From: Macrothele yani
Lineage: Eukaryota > Arthropoda > Arachnida > Araneae > Macrothelidae
Assembly: GCA_039090855.1 (NCBI GenBank)
Contig: CM077012.1
Span: 140,836,541-140,900,540, forward strand
Length of the DNA stretch: 64,000 bases
Direction of reading: 5' to 3'
Shown here in pieces: positions 1 to 10,710 of this stretch. Made by a program: the position numbers and the translations under genes. The notes under the pieces were generated by a model. It was not told where the DNA came from and searched no databases. It saw only the letters and a list, made by a program, of their open reading frames with translations. The stretch's first letter is position 1; every line of letters starts with the position of its first letter.

Positions 1-1825
1 CCAACTATCGCCTTTAAGCGCCTGGAACGTTTTTAAGTCGGACTGAACAACAAGTGTTACAGACAAAAACAAGAAACAGCAATAATAAAGTGCTCGTGAT
101 AACAAGTGCTCGCTCTAAATAGTGCTAATCATAAAATCAAAACATCAGTTTTTTTATTCAGCTTTCGATTACGTCATTATTCTTTGAACTTTTGTCAGGC
201 TGCCAAACACAAATTCATCGAGAGAGAAAATGCAGCGTCCAGATTACAAAACGCTTAACAAGAATAAACCAAAATTTACATAAGAAGACAAGAACTCGAA
301 GTTTAATTTAGAGTATACGACACACTAGTGATTAATATGATGCTCACAAGCTCGTAGCTTAAGCAACGTCGACATTTAAGGATGTAGATCTCTTTCAGCT
401 CACAGTTAAAGTTGAACCCTTAAACCTAACCTGCTGACATTTCTCAAGCAAGTAAAATTAAAGTTTCATAACACATAAAAGGAAGTGTGAGAAGCAAAGT
501 TTTAAGCGAAAAAGACAGATTTTACGAGTAATCCGAAACTAGTTAGATATAAGACCAAAATATATGTATAAATGTTTTAAATGTGGGATAGGTGTACTTA
601 CAATAATTAAAATTGTTTCCCCCGTATGTTTCCTTTTTGATAACCTATTAGTATATTTTACGCATACTCTCACAGAAGTGCTGCATTATTTTATGGAACA
701 ACCTTACGTGATAAATTATAGCTAAAGTTGTAAATGCAAGCAAGCAGCATGTATATGTATAACACCTGCTGAAAATAACTGAAACTTTTAAAATCTAACA
801 TTTCTAACACCTGCATTATTTGTAAATAACTAATGCAATGAAAAATGTTCTAATTTAAAACCCTTCAAAAGAGCCTACGTTTTATTTTCCTGTTTTAAAA
901 AGGCACAAGCTGTTCAAGGTAGCATTGCATTTTTCCTTTTAGCATTGCATGCAGGAAACTCTTTCAAAGGTACGTGCTGAAATGTTTTATAAGGATTTGG
1001 AGCAGGATTTATGGTCGGCCCAAACATCGACTGAAATTCTTTTCCCCAAAACAAGGGGGAAATATCTTTAAAACACATCACGTTCTTTCCATTAACATGG
1101 ATCTACATCTTGTATATCTCCAAAGTACTCTTTAAAACAGAATTTCTGCGAAATGCAAAGGAGAATCTTCTTCAAGAGTCTCCAGAATATGAAAAACACC
1201 GAAAGACCCATATAAGGCATTTCTGTAAAAAGTATTTTGGTCGATTATGCCATTTTTTATCTCATGATGGAAGACATCGTGTCCTTGAAGAGTTTTTGAG
1301 TAAAACAAAAGTGCAGAGCTAGCATCTGAGGAATCGATCTAGGCAACTATCGCTTACGCGCTCTGCAATTCATTTAAGCTTTCAGTGTGGGAGTGATAGA
1401 ACGCAACCTTTAAAACCAGATAAGCATTTCCCTTCGGCTGCGAGAGAAATGCTAATATAGACCTGTTCTGAACAGCCATTTTGAAACCACACATAAACAG
1501 TCTCGTAAAGCTTAGCAGAGATTTCGAGACATCGGAGGGACGAAGCGTCGTTTCTTCTCCGATATGAACAAAAATTCTTCATTTTAGAATGACGGAAAGG
1601 TGAAATGTCAAAACTCCAACGTCCCAATAACTGACAAGGGATAAGACATTAAGAAATGAAACGGAGCAGCGCAAATAAAATTTTAAGTGCATCACAAATC
1701 TTCATATTTATATCGAATGATGCTCTCGCTAACGAATCAAAATTTCACTTTACGGCTTACACAAATGCATATATTTAGTGCAATTTCACATAAATGGGGA
1801 ATAACTTCCAATATTACGTCACCTG
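1..1825. other. AT-rich intergenic DNA, nothing recognised
   Basis: I see no family motif, tRNA or element terminus in this stretch. It holds short open frames, such as 70 codons at 1110-1322 on the plus strand and 81 codons at 1382-1627 on the minus strand. Neither resembles a protein I know, and both are within the length expected by chance in AT-rich DNA. Confidence 0.5.
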
Positions 1826-2395
1826 TCTACATCTACCTTGGACAGCAGATATCAAGGAAGAGTCAAATCGAAGAACAAATTAATAGCCATATAAAACTTG
1901 GATGAAGTGCACTTCGATGAAACAGTAAATTTTTCAAGAGTAATTAACCTTTAAGTCTTCGAAGAAAAGTGTTTAGTTAACGCATCCTTCCAGTTTTTAC
2001 TTTTAGATAAGAGACTGAGAACTTAATTAAAAAAGACACACAGAGCCTGAGAATAACTCCAAGAAGCATGGAGGGATGCGTGCTTGGTATAAACAGGATA
2101 GATAGGAGAAGGAAGTCATGGATCACACAGAAGAACGAGTGGATGGCATCATGATCAAAGTAAAGACAATCAAGGGACAATAGGCTGGACATATTGCTAG
2201 ATAAACTGATCATCGTCAGTCAATCGAAATACTATAATAAATACCAAGGACATGAAAAGATGCAGAAGGAGATTGTTCAATTTAAGTCAAAAGCATTTCC
2301 TACTGACATGTCAGAGAATTGCTCAACAAAGAGATTTGTGGAAGACATTTGGGGAGACCTTCATCCAAAAGTGGACTGAGAATAGTTGATGATGA
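1826..2395 (+). pseudogene. RTE-like retrotransposon, decayed 3' fragment
   Basis: The plus strand encodes scrambled pieces of the same C-terminal region that is intact at 27544-29553. A piece reading TYIYLGQQIS lies at about 1830, an ILPV-like piece at about 1985, and the RRxSW-like and 'AGHIAR' pieces follow near 2100-2200. The fragment ends in a short GATGATGA tract at about 2382-2391, matching the (GAT)n tail of the other copies. Many stops and indels make it one of the oldest copies here. It lacks the reverse-transcriptase core and cannot be functional. The assignment rests on collinear similarity to the better copy and is fairly secure; the left boundary is approximate. Confidence 0.75.
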
Positions 2396-2599
2396 GTACG
2401 CCACCATGAATACACTGGTGTCCAAAATTATCATGACAAACACAAAATCACAAATAATGCAAAATCCACAAGACAGAGTTTAAAGACAGTTGGTGCGGAG
2501 ATATACATATATCGATAACGCAACAATACACAACAGAAAAGGAATGCCATCACTGCATGAGGAGAGAGCATGCGCATGACAACATGACAGTCCAAAAGG

Positions 2600-2900
2600 G
2601 ATGCAGTAAGTAGCGCGAATTTTGTGTTATTACCCCTACCAGCGATACCGCTCGAAAAACAAGCCCTCATGCTGTTTACAAGACTGTGAAAGAGTTTGAG
2701 GTAAAAAGTACCACACCTCCACCAAAGCGCGTCGGAGTACCGGTAGGGTTCTGGAAGGGTGCTGCCGGCTTGAAATTGCTCTTTCCAGGGTATCCCAGGC
2801 ATGCTGTATAGAGGTCAGGTCCGAAGATCACGCGGGTCACTCCATCCTGTGAATATCCTTCCTCTCCAAGTATTCGTCGACTAGCCGATGGGGACCGGAC
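2600..2900 (-). pseudogene. Tc1-like transposase, C-terminal fossil
   Basis: Read on the minus strand, this encodes a decayed end of a Tc1-like DDE transposase. Downward from about 2884 are DEYLERKDIHRME, a PARSSDL-like step, then a QHAWDTLE-like block where the family normally has N-P-I-E-x-x-W-D. A block resembling SRQHPSRTLPELRRALVE, usual for the C terminus, follows. Stops and frame changes interrupt it, and the catalytic glutamate position reads Q. It abuts a mariner fossil on its right side, which is also on the minus strand. Identification comes from recalled family motifs. Confidence 0.6.
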
Positions 2901-2904
2901 TAAG

Positions 2905-3620
2905 ACAGGATATGTCCGGCGAGGTTTGTCATACATCCTGTCCAGTTGCTGAGAATACAGAGTTCGGCAGTGTGAGACCGACCATTGAGAATGATCTCGA
3001 AGTGGATTACACTTTCATAATTCCACCGGACATACAGCGTGAGCTTTTTCTCAAAACGTTCGCGTTTGGTGGTAGGCAAAGCTGCTCCACCTCTATTGAA
3101 TCACTGTTGTGAAGAACCTGGAGTGCGCAGATATATCCACTGTTCATTCCCAGTAGCTATTCGTTTGATAAATTGAGTATCGCGTGGTTTTCTGAATAGT
3201 TACTGGCATACCTCGATACGTCGTTGAGCTTGAGCTGGGATGGGATCATGAGGTACTTCACTGTATCGTCTCTAAAAGTTTCCGATCTTGTGCAGGTGGT
3301 CAGCGATGGTAGATTTAGAAACTCCCAGTTCTTCTGACATTTTGCTAGTGCTTGTTGATGGATTGTCTTCCACAGCAGCTTGTAGGGCGTCCGAATTAAG
3401 AGAGAGCCTGCCCGAACTTTCCTTTCTTTTCCGGCTCAAGTCACCAGCCGCAAATGTTTTGAACCATTTTTGCGCGGTCCGAGTAACCTCTAGGCCTTCA
3501 CCGTCGTTAATTTTTTGGACTGCTTCAGTAGGTTTTAAAATCCCTGTTTCCAGAAATATGCCGCAATAGAACCACTATTTCAAACTTTGTAGACATTGCA
3601 ATTGACCACGGTACGAGTTC
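2905..3620 (-). pseudogene. mariner transposase, N-terminal and central fossil
   Basis: The minus strand carries a mariner-like transposase with most of its DNA-binding half. Near 3540-3300 is a helix-turn-helix region containing TAQKWFKTF and SEELGVSKSTIADHLHKIG, which is typical of the family. A PHDPIPAQAQRR piece follows near 3230, matching the usual W-V-P-H-x-L linker. Near 3158-3133 the first catalytic motif appears as GNEQW in place of the usual GDEKW, so the first aspartate is changed. Downstream pieces include a VIHFEIILNG-like block. The frame is broken several times and runs directly into an unrelated Tc1 fossil at about 2900. Confidence 0.65.
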
Positions 3621-4219
3621 AACGCACATGACGCGACATGTGCTTCACACCTAGTTTGATTCCCTACTGTACGAGTGTTCAGTGGTCTGCCGCACAGTAA
3701 AACTGCCCAGCAGAAAATATGTATACAGTTTATTTACATCGTGGAACTATCTTACGCAAAAAAGCTGTGTTTTCAAACTCCCTAAAATTGGATATAACTT
3801 CCAAAACTTGAGATTTCGATTGAGCTTACTTCAATTTAAAATATGGAGATTATCTTCGTTTCACATACGGGACGCTCTGTTGACAAGTATTTACTTCCCT
3901 GTCCGTATGTTTTTCCCTAAGCTATTAATTAAAATTGCTACAAACTGATAGGTAAGTTTCACTCATTAAAAAAAATATGCTAAAATTACTTCCACACAAT
4001 GTCCACTCCAGCGTCATCAACTCGATACCTCGTTTTCGAACACACTGATTTCAAAATGGGTTTCCTTCTCTTTTCATCCACATGGAAACACACACACACA
4101 CCTGCTCATAATAATGAGTACACAAAATTTAGCATATATGTCGCAAATGAGGTCAGTTTGGTTTGACACACTTTTGAAAATATGTTTGGCGAAGCTGAAG
4201 ACTTGCTTGCATATTAACA
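3621..4219. other. Unassigned spacer
   Basis: AT-rich sequence with an unremarkable 88-codon open frame at 3682-3948 and a short CA-rich run near 4088-4102. I recognise no gene or mobile element. Confidence 0.5.
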
Positions 4220-4766
4220 ACTGCCCAAACTGTATTGCGTCCCGGTGGGGCAGCGCATTTTGTTTCTAGAACAGACCATAGGTTGCAGAATGCTCGAAGG
4301 CCATAAAAGTTTGTAGGTGATCAGCCAGCATATGCTGGTAGCGCGCAGCGGTTCAGGATCTCTCCAGACACACTAAGAGTCCTGATGTGTCCCACGAGAA
4401 GGCTCCTCAAATAATCACAGTGCCACCACCGCCTTGAACATCTCCAACCTGGCACGACGGGGTCATGGCGTCATGCTGTCAAAGCCACACCCGCACCCTT
4501 CCGTCAGTTCGTTACAACTGAAAACGGGATTCATCTGACCTAAAGACGCGGTGCCACTTTGCAGAGGTTCAGTTTTGATGTTTCCAGCACCAGGCGAGGC
4601 GTAATTTTCGATGACGAGCAGTCAACAGTGGCACATGAGTAAGGTGTCCGCTCCCGTAGCCCAGAGTACTCAGCGTGCATCGTACGGTTTGCTCGCGGAC
4701 ACACCCTGGGCCTTCGACACTTAGCCTGGATATGATTTGCGCCGCCGTTACAAAGCGGACGGTCAT
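4220..4766 (-). pseudogene. Tc1-like transposase fossil
   Basis: The minus strand from 4766 downward encodes a Tc1-like protein. The DNA-binding half holds SVEGPGCVREQTVRCTLSTLGY and a VPLLTARHRKLRLAW block, which is the family's usual link to the catalytic domain. After a frameshift near 4570, the first catalytic aspartate survives in an RSDESRF-like piece (about 4543-4522). Further broken pieces such as WGAFSWDTSG, usually found between the first two acidic residues, occur near 4410-4380. Several stops interrupt it and the second acidic residue is not recognisable. No inverted termini were identified, so the element boundaries are unknown. Confidence 0.65.
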
Positions 4767-5036
4767 TCACGAGCGAGTTAGAGTAGCATGTTCAAGCTGT
4801 GACGAGCTGAGAGGATTTTTATATTTGGAGGTTTGATTGACTACAATTATCGATGGAGACTACTTATATGCTGTGGAATAAACAAGTTGAATCGGTAAGT
4901 CATTCCTGATTCATTTTCAAACCCTTGTGGTGTATTACAGAAGCGTTGTGATTGTGTCTCAGTTTTCAGCTACTCTAAGTCTCATCCGGGATAACCGCGT
5001 TAGATAACGTTACGATTTAAGTCTAGAGTGAAGCTA

Positions 5037-5250
5037 ACATGGCCGCCCCGGTGGCGCAGTGGTCTAAGGCGTTGCCTCTGATCATTCGTCCGTAAGGGGT
5101 CCGGGTTCGAATCCCGGTCAGGCATGGATGTTGTGTTTGTCTTACGGCACTGGCTCTCTCCCTTCCCTGGAACCAGTGACCCTAAATTAGGGACGGGCGA
5201 CTGCTTATAGCCCATTGAGTTGCTCACGGTGGTCGTTAAACCTCCAATCA
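5037..5250 (+). repeat. tRNA-derived SINE joined to an RTE fragment
   Basis: This is one of 14 copies of a short retroposon. Its head is tRNA-like, with an A-box region around TGGCGCAGTGGTCTAAGG (about 5050) and a B box GGTTCGAATCC (about 5103-5113). The body contains the family's conserved TTAGGGACGGGCGACTGC segment and ends ACCTCCAATCA. In other copies a poly(A) run follows this end. Here the next bases are instead coding sequence of the RTE element (GTGGAGAAA), which continues to 6897. The head would be transcribed by RNA polymerase III. The variable-loop-like extra segment suggests a class II tRNA ancestor (Leu or Ser type), but I cannot fix which. Confidence 0.85.
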
Positions 5251-6897
5251 AGTGGAGAAAAAAAAAAAAAAAATTGAAACAGTAGCTCGCCCAAATTTTC
5301 ACTCGATGCCTTAATGAAGGGAAGATTCACTGAGGATTGGAACAATGCTACAATGTTATTCTTCCTGCTACATAAAAAAGGCTTTGACATTGAGGATCTC
5401 AGGAACTACAGACCTATCAGCCTCCTATCAGTGGCTTTATAAAATAAATATCACTAAAGTTCTTTCACACCGCTTGAAGGTAACACGTTACTCTTGGCTC
5501 AACCGAGAGAACGTTTGCTGTTGTTTCAGGAGTGGCTACATTGCACAATTAGTTTTCATATCCACGTACTTGAGAGATGCTCTCTTCGAAAGAGCGAGGG
5601 AATATGAACTTATTGTGCATGAGCTTTGCCTATAAGAAGATAATTTTTATGAAAAAGCCTTTGATTCGGATTTTAATCAGCAGTTACCACGGCTCTGAAA
5701 TCCTGCATGGTATTGAAGATGCATACATTAATATTATTAATAACATCTATGAAAATGCAAGTGCCCAAAGATTCGGCTGTTTGAAAATGTACAACACACA
5801 TAAACGTAATTAATGGGAGTGAGACAAGGTCGGGACACCATATGGGCATCCAGGGTTAAGCTCTTTAATGCCACATTGGAAAATGTCTTTCAATCATTTA
5901 ACTGGGAAAAATTCCGAATTAGTAGCCAGATCCCCAGATTTTTTAATGCAAATCTGAGATTATCTAACCCACCTTCGTTTTTACTAGAGCACGCGGAATC
6001 ATTTTTGCAACTACCCCATCAGAGCTGCAGAGTATGATCCAGAACTTGCTGACAAGAGTACGAATGAGCAGATGCGCGGATTAAAAATGAACTTTCAGAA
6101 GACAAAAGTGTTCTATGTTCAATTTTGCTTCCGCGTCGTACAAGAAATGAAGATTTATCGTTTGATGGAGAAAAACTGGAGATAACAGATACGTATGTTT
6201 ATCTTGGACACCCTTTTAATTTATCAAGTGAGGGTCACATTGATGAAGAAATTAATCGGCGTACAAAACTTGCCTACATCGCTTTTGGAAGAAACAAGCA
6301 TAACTCTACTTTCAAGAGCTTGTGAATATGCCATTATGTCTACGTAACACAAGAAGAAGTGTTTGATCAATGCATCCTTCCAGTGCTTACGTATGGTTCA
6401 GAGACGTGGACCTTAACTAAAAGAGACATACAAAGGCTGCAGACAACTCAAAGAAGCATAAAAAAGAGGTGCATGCTTGGTATAACCAGGAGAGATAAGG
6501 CGAAAGACCTAAACTCGTGGATTTTCCGAAAAATGACGAGCACTGCATAGACATCATGATCAATAAAATTCCTACATCATTCTACGTGGTTAAATGATTT
6601 CAGCAATGGGCTGGACATACTGCCAGAAGGACAGACCATAGATGGACAGCCGAAATTTTAGATTGGATTCACTATACGCTGTGTGTGTGTATGTTATTAC
6701 GTCGACCCAGAAAAAGACCGAAACTATGGGAGTCATGGGTGGATGAAGATTCAGTAAATATAGTGGAGTGACATGGTTTTTCTAGGAGACTGGCACAAGA
6801 CAGACCGTTGTGGAGGAAACTTGGGGAGACCTAAAAAAAAAAAAAAAACCAGAACCAGCAGTGGATTGATAATGGTTGACAATGATGATGATGATGA
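5245..6897 (+). pseudogene. RTE-like retrotransposon, 5'-truncated decayed copy
   Basis: The plus strand carries a collinear but broken copy of the reverse-transcriptase and C-terminal region of the RTE family. It starts within the codons for the SGEIETVLAQIF block and runs through IFTRCLNEGK, the RPISLLS block, GIEDAYINIINNIYENAS, a VRQG block, the DTYVYLG block, ILPVLTYGSETW and the IRKMT region. It ends in (GAT)n at about 6877-6897. Two A-tracts interrupt coding sequence, at 5253-5271 and 6834-6849; neither is in the better copy. Frameshifts and stops are frequent, so it is inactive. Its 5' end is fused to a SINE. Confidence 0.85.
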
Positions 6898-7299
6898 CAT
6901 ACATGAATACTTTCGTTAGCCACCTTAAACCTATGTCTATTTTGACCTTTGTATTGATTTTTTTATTCATATTTCATTATGTAAACTAGGTTATGAAATT
7001 CTATAAAATTTCATATTTTCAAAATCGAAGAAAAACCCCTTACCTTTAAAATACAGGTAGTAAATCCGATTACGATTTTGTTTTATATTCAATACCTCAA
7101 TTACACATCATTTAGTTATACGAATCGCTCTTTTCAAAGTAGTTTTTTCACTTTTAGTGCCAAGTAAAATATTTACTCACCGTTCTTGTTTCAAATTTCT
7201 AGGATTCAGAGAAAATGGAGTACTGTGTACGTTATTTAATCCATTTTAGTTGCATCTATTTCATGGCTGCAAAGAGATACCCGTCTCTATTTTTTCAAA
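6898..7299. other. AT-rich spacer
   Basis: I see no coding signal or element terminus here. It separates the RTE tail from an old repeat whose second copy is at about 20671-20925. Confidence 0.4.
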
Positions 7300-7384
7300 G
7301 TTGTAACATACTAGGTTACATATAAAATAATCAAAAATACGTGTATTTTTGATAATCTGGAATTCAAAATTTAACGTATAATCG
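7300..7384 (+). repeat. Old repeat, left part (paralogue near 20671)
   Basis: The segment containing GTAACATACTAGGTTAC followed by GTGTATTTTTGATAATCT closely matches 20671-20755. At 20.7 kb the match continues directly into sequence that here lies on the far side of the compound insertion, at 10570-10710. The two halves therefore flank an insertion of about 3.2 kb. Confidence 0.75.
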
Positions 7385-7385
7385 T

Positions 7386-8543
7386 AACAAGTTAGTAAAA
7401 TCATGCAATGCATTGATTATGATACGCTTTCCAACATACCAGAAATCGCACGCAGACAAACCCTCCTCCCTACCCTGACTATTGATTCGTTCAATGTACA
7501 AACCAGAACAACATACTAAAGTTTTGTCGCAATAGAAGCATTTTTTACGCTTTCCAACCGTAGGTTGAAGAAGCGTATATGCTCCAGTTTTGTCCGTCTG
7601 TCTGACTGTACGATAACTCGCGTAAAAATGGTTCGATTCCGTTGAAATTTTAGTATGTGGTACGGGACCACTGGGGACGAACCATATTGTAAATGGGCGA
7701 AACGGGGTCAAAGGTAACGACATAGAAGCGGGATCCATTCCTTTGCCCTCATGCATCATAAATTACGTAAAAATGCTTCGATTGCGACAAAACTTTATCA
7801 TGTTGTTCCAGAGGTACACTGAACCGGTTCTGTTGAATATAATCGAAATGAGGTCACAGGTCAGGACTCAGGAGCGAGACTTATTTCACATCCATTATTA
7901 AATAACTTGAGTAATGATTTCTGGTATGTTGGAAAGCGTATCATAATCAATGCATTGCATGATTTTACTAACTTGTTTACGCTCTTTTACCGTTGGTTGA
8001 AGAAGCGTATATGCTCCAGCTTTGTCCGTCTGTCTGTCCAAACGCTAACTCGCGTAAAAACTGTTCGATTTCGATGAAATTTTAGCATGTGGTAGGGGAC
8101 AACCTGAGAAGGAACCCTATTGAAAATGGGCGAAATAGGGTCAAATGTCAGGACATAGGAGTTATGCATCAGAACTTGCGGAAATACGGTTCGATTTCGA
8201 TGAAATTTTAGTATCTGATAAGGGACCACCTGGGGATGAACCCTATTGAAAATGGGAGAAATGGGGTTAATGGTCAGGACATATGAGCGGGATCCATTCC
8301 ATTGCCCTTATGCGTCTTAACTTACCTAAAAATGTTTCGAGTGAGACAAAACTTTAGCTTGTTGTTCCGGAGGTATACTGAACCATTTCTGTTTAATATC
8401 ATCGAAATGGGGTCAAAGGTAAGGGCATAGGAGAGAGATTTATTCCACAGCCATTATTCTCATAACCTGACTAAAAATGTTTCGATTGCGACAAAACTTT
8501 AGTATGTTGTTACTGAGGTATACTGAACTGGTTCCGTTTAATA
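7386..8543 (-). repeat. Type A tandem-repeat element(s), minus orientation
   Basis: This block consists of diverged units of about 146 bp. Each has recurring landmarks on the opposite strand: TTTTTACGCGAGTTATGACG, GGATCCCGCTCCTATGTC, TGACCTTTGACCCCATTTCG and AAATTTCATCGAAATCGAA. Two terminal signatures (GGTTGAAGAAGCGTATATGC followed by TTTGTCCGTCTG) occur at about 7560-7600 and 7993-8030, so two elements lie head to tail. The block begins with the conserved edge AACAAGTTAGTAAAATCATG at 7386. It is non-coding; open frames in it are incidental. The Tc1 element at 8544-10071 interrupts it. Confidence 0.75.
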
Positions 8544-10071
8544 CACTGCCGAACAATTGCTAAGGACGGATGACAATAGCAACCATAAAATGGAAGGCAG
8601 GAAAATGTGGAAATTAGCATAAGTGCTGGATACAGTAAGACGTGTTGTGCGTATGCAAATTTTGGATTGCCGAACTTTTTCGTGACGTCATACCGCTGAT
8701 AAGAGATATAAAAGATTTGACGCGTTTTGACCGTTGTTGTTCAAACGCAAAGTTGAAAGGGAAAGAATCAATTGACGAACTTGCAATTTTCAGTATGTCT
8801 TCCCGACATCACCTAGATGATTTTACGCATGGCCGTATTATTGGCCAGATTCAAGAAGGGCGAAAATAACAGATGTTGCCAGGGAGTTCGACGTCAGCCA
8901 CAGTGTTGTTTCAAGGCTTTGGAAATCATTTCAAACAAATGGAGAGTGTAGCAAACGTCACGGGGGAGGTCGTGTTGGCAGTACGACACCTGCAGAAGAT
9001 CGGTACATAGTGCTATCAACAAAAAGACACAGGCGCAGCACAGCTAGTGAGGTAGCAAATCAGTTTATGGCTGCTACTGGCAAGCGGTTCTCCCGAAAAA
9101 CTGTCGCCAGACGTTTGCATGAAGGAGGACTATACGCCCGCCGTCCTGTTGTGTGCCTCCCATTGTCCAGGCGTCACCGTACCGCCCGTTTGCAATGGTG
9201 CCATCAACATCGCAATTGGACTGATAACGACTGGTCTGCTGTCCTCTTCTCAGATGAGAGTAGATACAGTCTATCGTCTGATTGTCGACGACAACTGATC
9301 TGGCGTGATAGTGGTACTGCATATTGTCCAGCAAACATACAGGAAAGGGACCGATATCCGACATGTAGTGTCATGGTATGGGCTGGCATCATGATCAATG
9401 GCCGTACGTCCCTCTATGTACTTCCAACTGGGACTATGACTGGCCAACGATACATTAATGATGTTCTGCTACCTCATGTTCGCATGTTCCGTGGTGCTGT
9501 CGGTGATAGATTCATTTTCATGGACGACAACGCAACATGTCTTCAAACAGTCGCTGTCCAGGAGTGTCTTGAGAGCGAAGATTCAACGCCTCGTATGGCC
9601 AGCACGTTCTATAGTCTGAATCCCATTGAAAATGTGTGGGATGCTTTGGGGAGGAGTCTTGCTGGTCGCCAATGCCTTCCAATAAACAAGGACACCCTCA
9701 TCCGTGCACTGACAGAGGAATGGGAAAAATTACCCCAACAGCTGCTTGATAATGTTGTGCAAAGCATGACACGACGTGTGGAATCTTGCATCGCCCTCCA
9801 TGGTGGCCATATCCCGTATTGACATCTTACGCCGGAACGCCTGCGGACGGTAATTGCATTTTTTTCACGTTTACGTATTCTGCACAAAATGGCCTGTTTG
9901 TACCTTGAACACGTTCCAAAGCCTTCTGGATTTTAGAGCACAATAAATTGTCTTTCTTGTAATGTCCTGGCATTCTGACATTATTTTATTTCACTTGGCA
10001 TCCAACCACACTTACTTTTTTATGCGCTATATAGCCGTTTATGATCCGTCCTTAGCAATTGTCCAGCAGTG
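8544..10071 (+). mobile_element. Tc1-like DNA transposon with intact termini
   Basis: A 1528-bp Tc1/mariner-superfamily element. The left terminus, CACTGCCGAACAATTGCTAA, is matched inverted at the right end by TTAGCAATTGTCCAGCAGTG. The inverted repeat extends to about 27 bp (8544-8570 and 10045-10071). A TA dinucleotide flanks each side, at 8542-8543 and 10072-10073, as expected for the single TA target duplication of this superfamily. Joining the flanks restores an array A unit like those at 7835-7870 and 8390-8410. The internal transposase gene is nearly full length but frameshifted. Confidence 0.93.
8790..9822 (+). pseudogene. Tc1-like transposase with one early frameshift
   Basis: The gene starts at the ATG of MSSRHHLDDFTHGRIIG (about 8795). 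The frame stops at about 8868 because an A-run is one base short; the next frame continues without a stop to 9822, giving about 340 residues in total. An N-terminal helix-turn-helix region contains REFDVSHSVVSRLWKSFQ, a second one SRKTVARRL. The DDE domain shows the first aspartate in FSDESRYS, the second in FMDDNATC and the glutamate in NPIENVWDALGR. About 33 residues lie between the last two, one fewer than usual for DD34E, and the normal R-P-H and W-P-x-R-S-P-D-L pieces are altered. The protein would bind the termini and cut and paste the element; this copy is probably dead. Confidence 0.9.
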
Positions 10072-10073
10072 TA

Positions 10074-10568
10074 TAATCGAAATGAGGTCAAAGGTCAGGA
10101 CACATGAGCGAGATTTATTCCGCAGCCATTATCCTAATAGTTTGAGTAATGATTTCTGGTATTTCGGAAAGCGTATCATAATCAATGCATTGCATTATTA
10201 CTCAAGTAATGAGGATAATGGCTGCGGAATAAATATCGCTCCTGTGCCCTGACTTTTGACATCATTTCGATATTAAACAGAACCAGTTCAGTATACCTCC
10301 GGAACAACATACTAAAGGTTTGTCGCAATCGAAGCATTTATACGTAAGTTATGACGCATAAGGGTGATAGAATGGATCCCACGTCTATGTCCTGACATTT
10401 GTCCCCATTTCGCCCATTTTCAAGAGGGTTAGTCACCAGGGTGTACCCTACCACATACTAAAATTTCATCGAAATTGAATAATTTTTACGCGAGTTATCG
10501 TGCGGACAGACAGACAGACGGACAAAGCTGGAGCATATACGCTTCTTCAACCTACCTTTGGAAAGTGT
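10074..10568. repeat. Type A array, inverted junction and plus-strand copy
   Basis: To about 10200 this continues the minus-oriented array interrupted by the Tc1 element. At about 10130-10225 the sequence turns round: GCAGCCATTATCC is followed by its inverse GGATAATGGCTGC. From there a plus-oriented type A element runs to its end, where CGGACAAAGCTGGAGCATAT and the ACGCTTCTTC/GGAAAGTG hairpin occur at about 10527-10568. No coding content. Confidence 0.75.
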
Positions 10569-10569
10569 A

Positions 10570-10710
10570 AAAAAAGCGTGTAAATGAATTACGTAGAACC
10601 GAATTGAAAAAGCGATGGAAACTAAAGTAGAATATCGGGACTAGAGCAGAATTACGTATACATGAATAGGAGAAAAATGTATAACCGAAACTCCACTGTA
10701 TTTTTATGTA
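10570..10710 (+). repeat. Old repeat, right part (paralogue near 20925)
   Basis: The sequence GTGTAAATGAATTAC and about 130 bp downstream, including ATTACGTATA and a CTCCACTGTATTT-like segment, align with 20765-20925. It is the right-hand half of the repeat split by the insertion at 7386-10568. Confidence 0.75.

Noticed and set aside
5000..5302. 100-codon minus-strand frame, with similar frames at 13672, 36703, 44162 and 45536
   Set aside because: All are chance translations of the SINE body (recurring TTVSNSMGYKQSPVPN); the repeat is tRNA-derived and non-coding.
7364..8229. Minus-strand frames of 131 and 80 codons
   Set aside because: They are chance frames within type A tandem repeats; the recurring VPYHMLKFHRNRT text comes from the repeat unit.
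9074..9887. Minus-strand frames opposite the Tc1 transposase
   Set aside because: They are antisense shadows of the plus-strand transposase gene.
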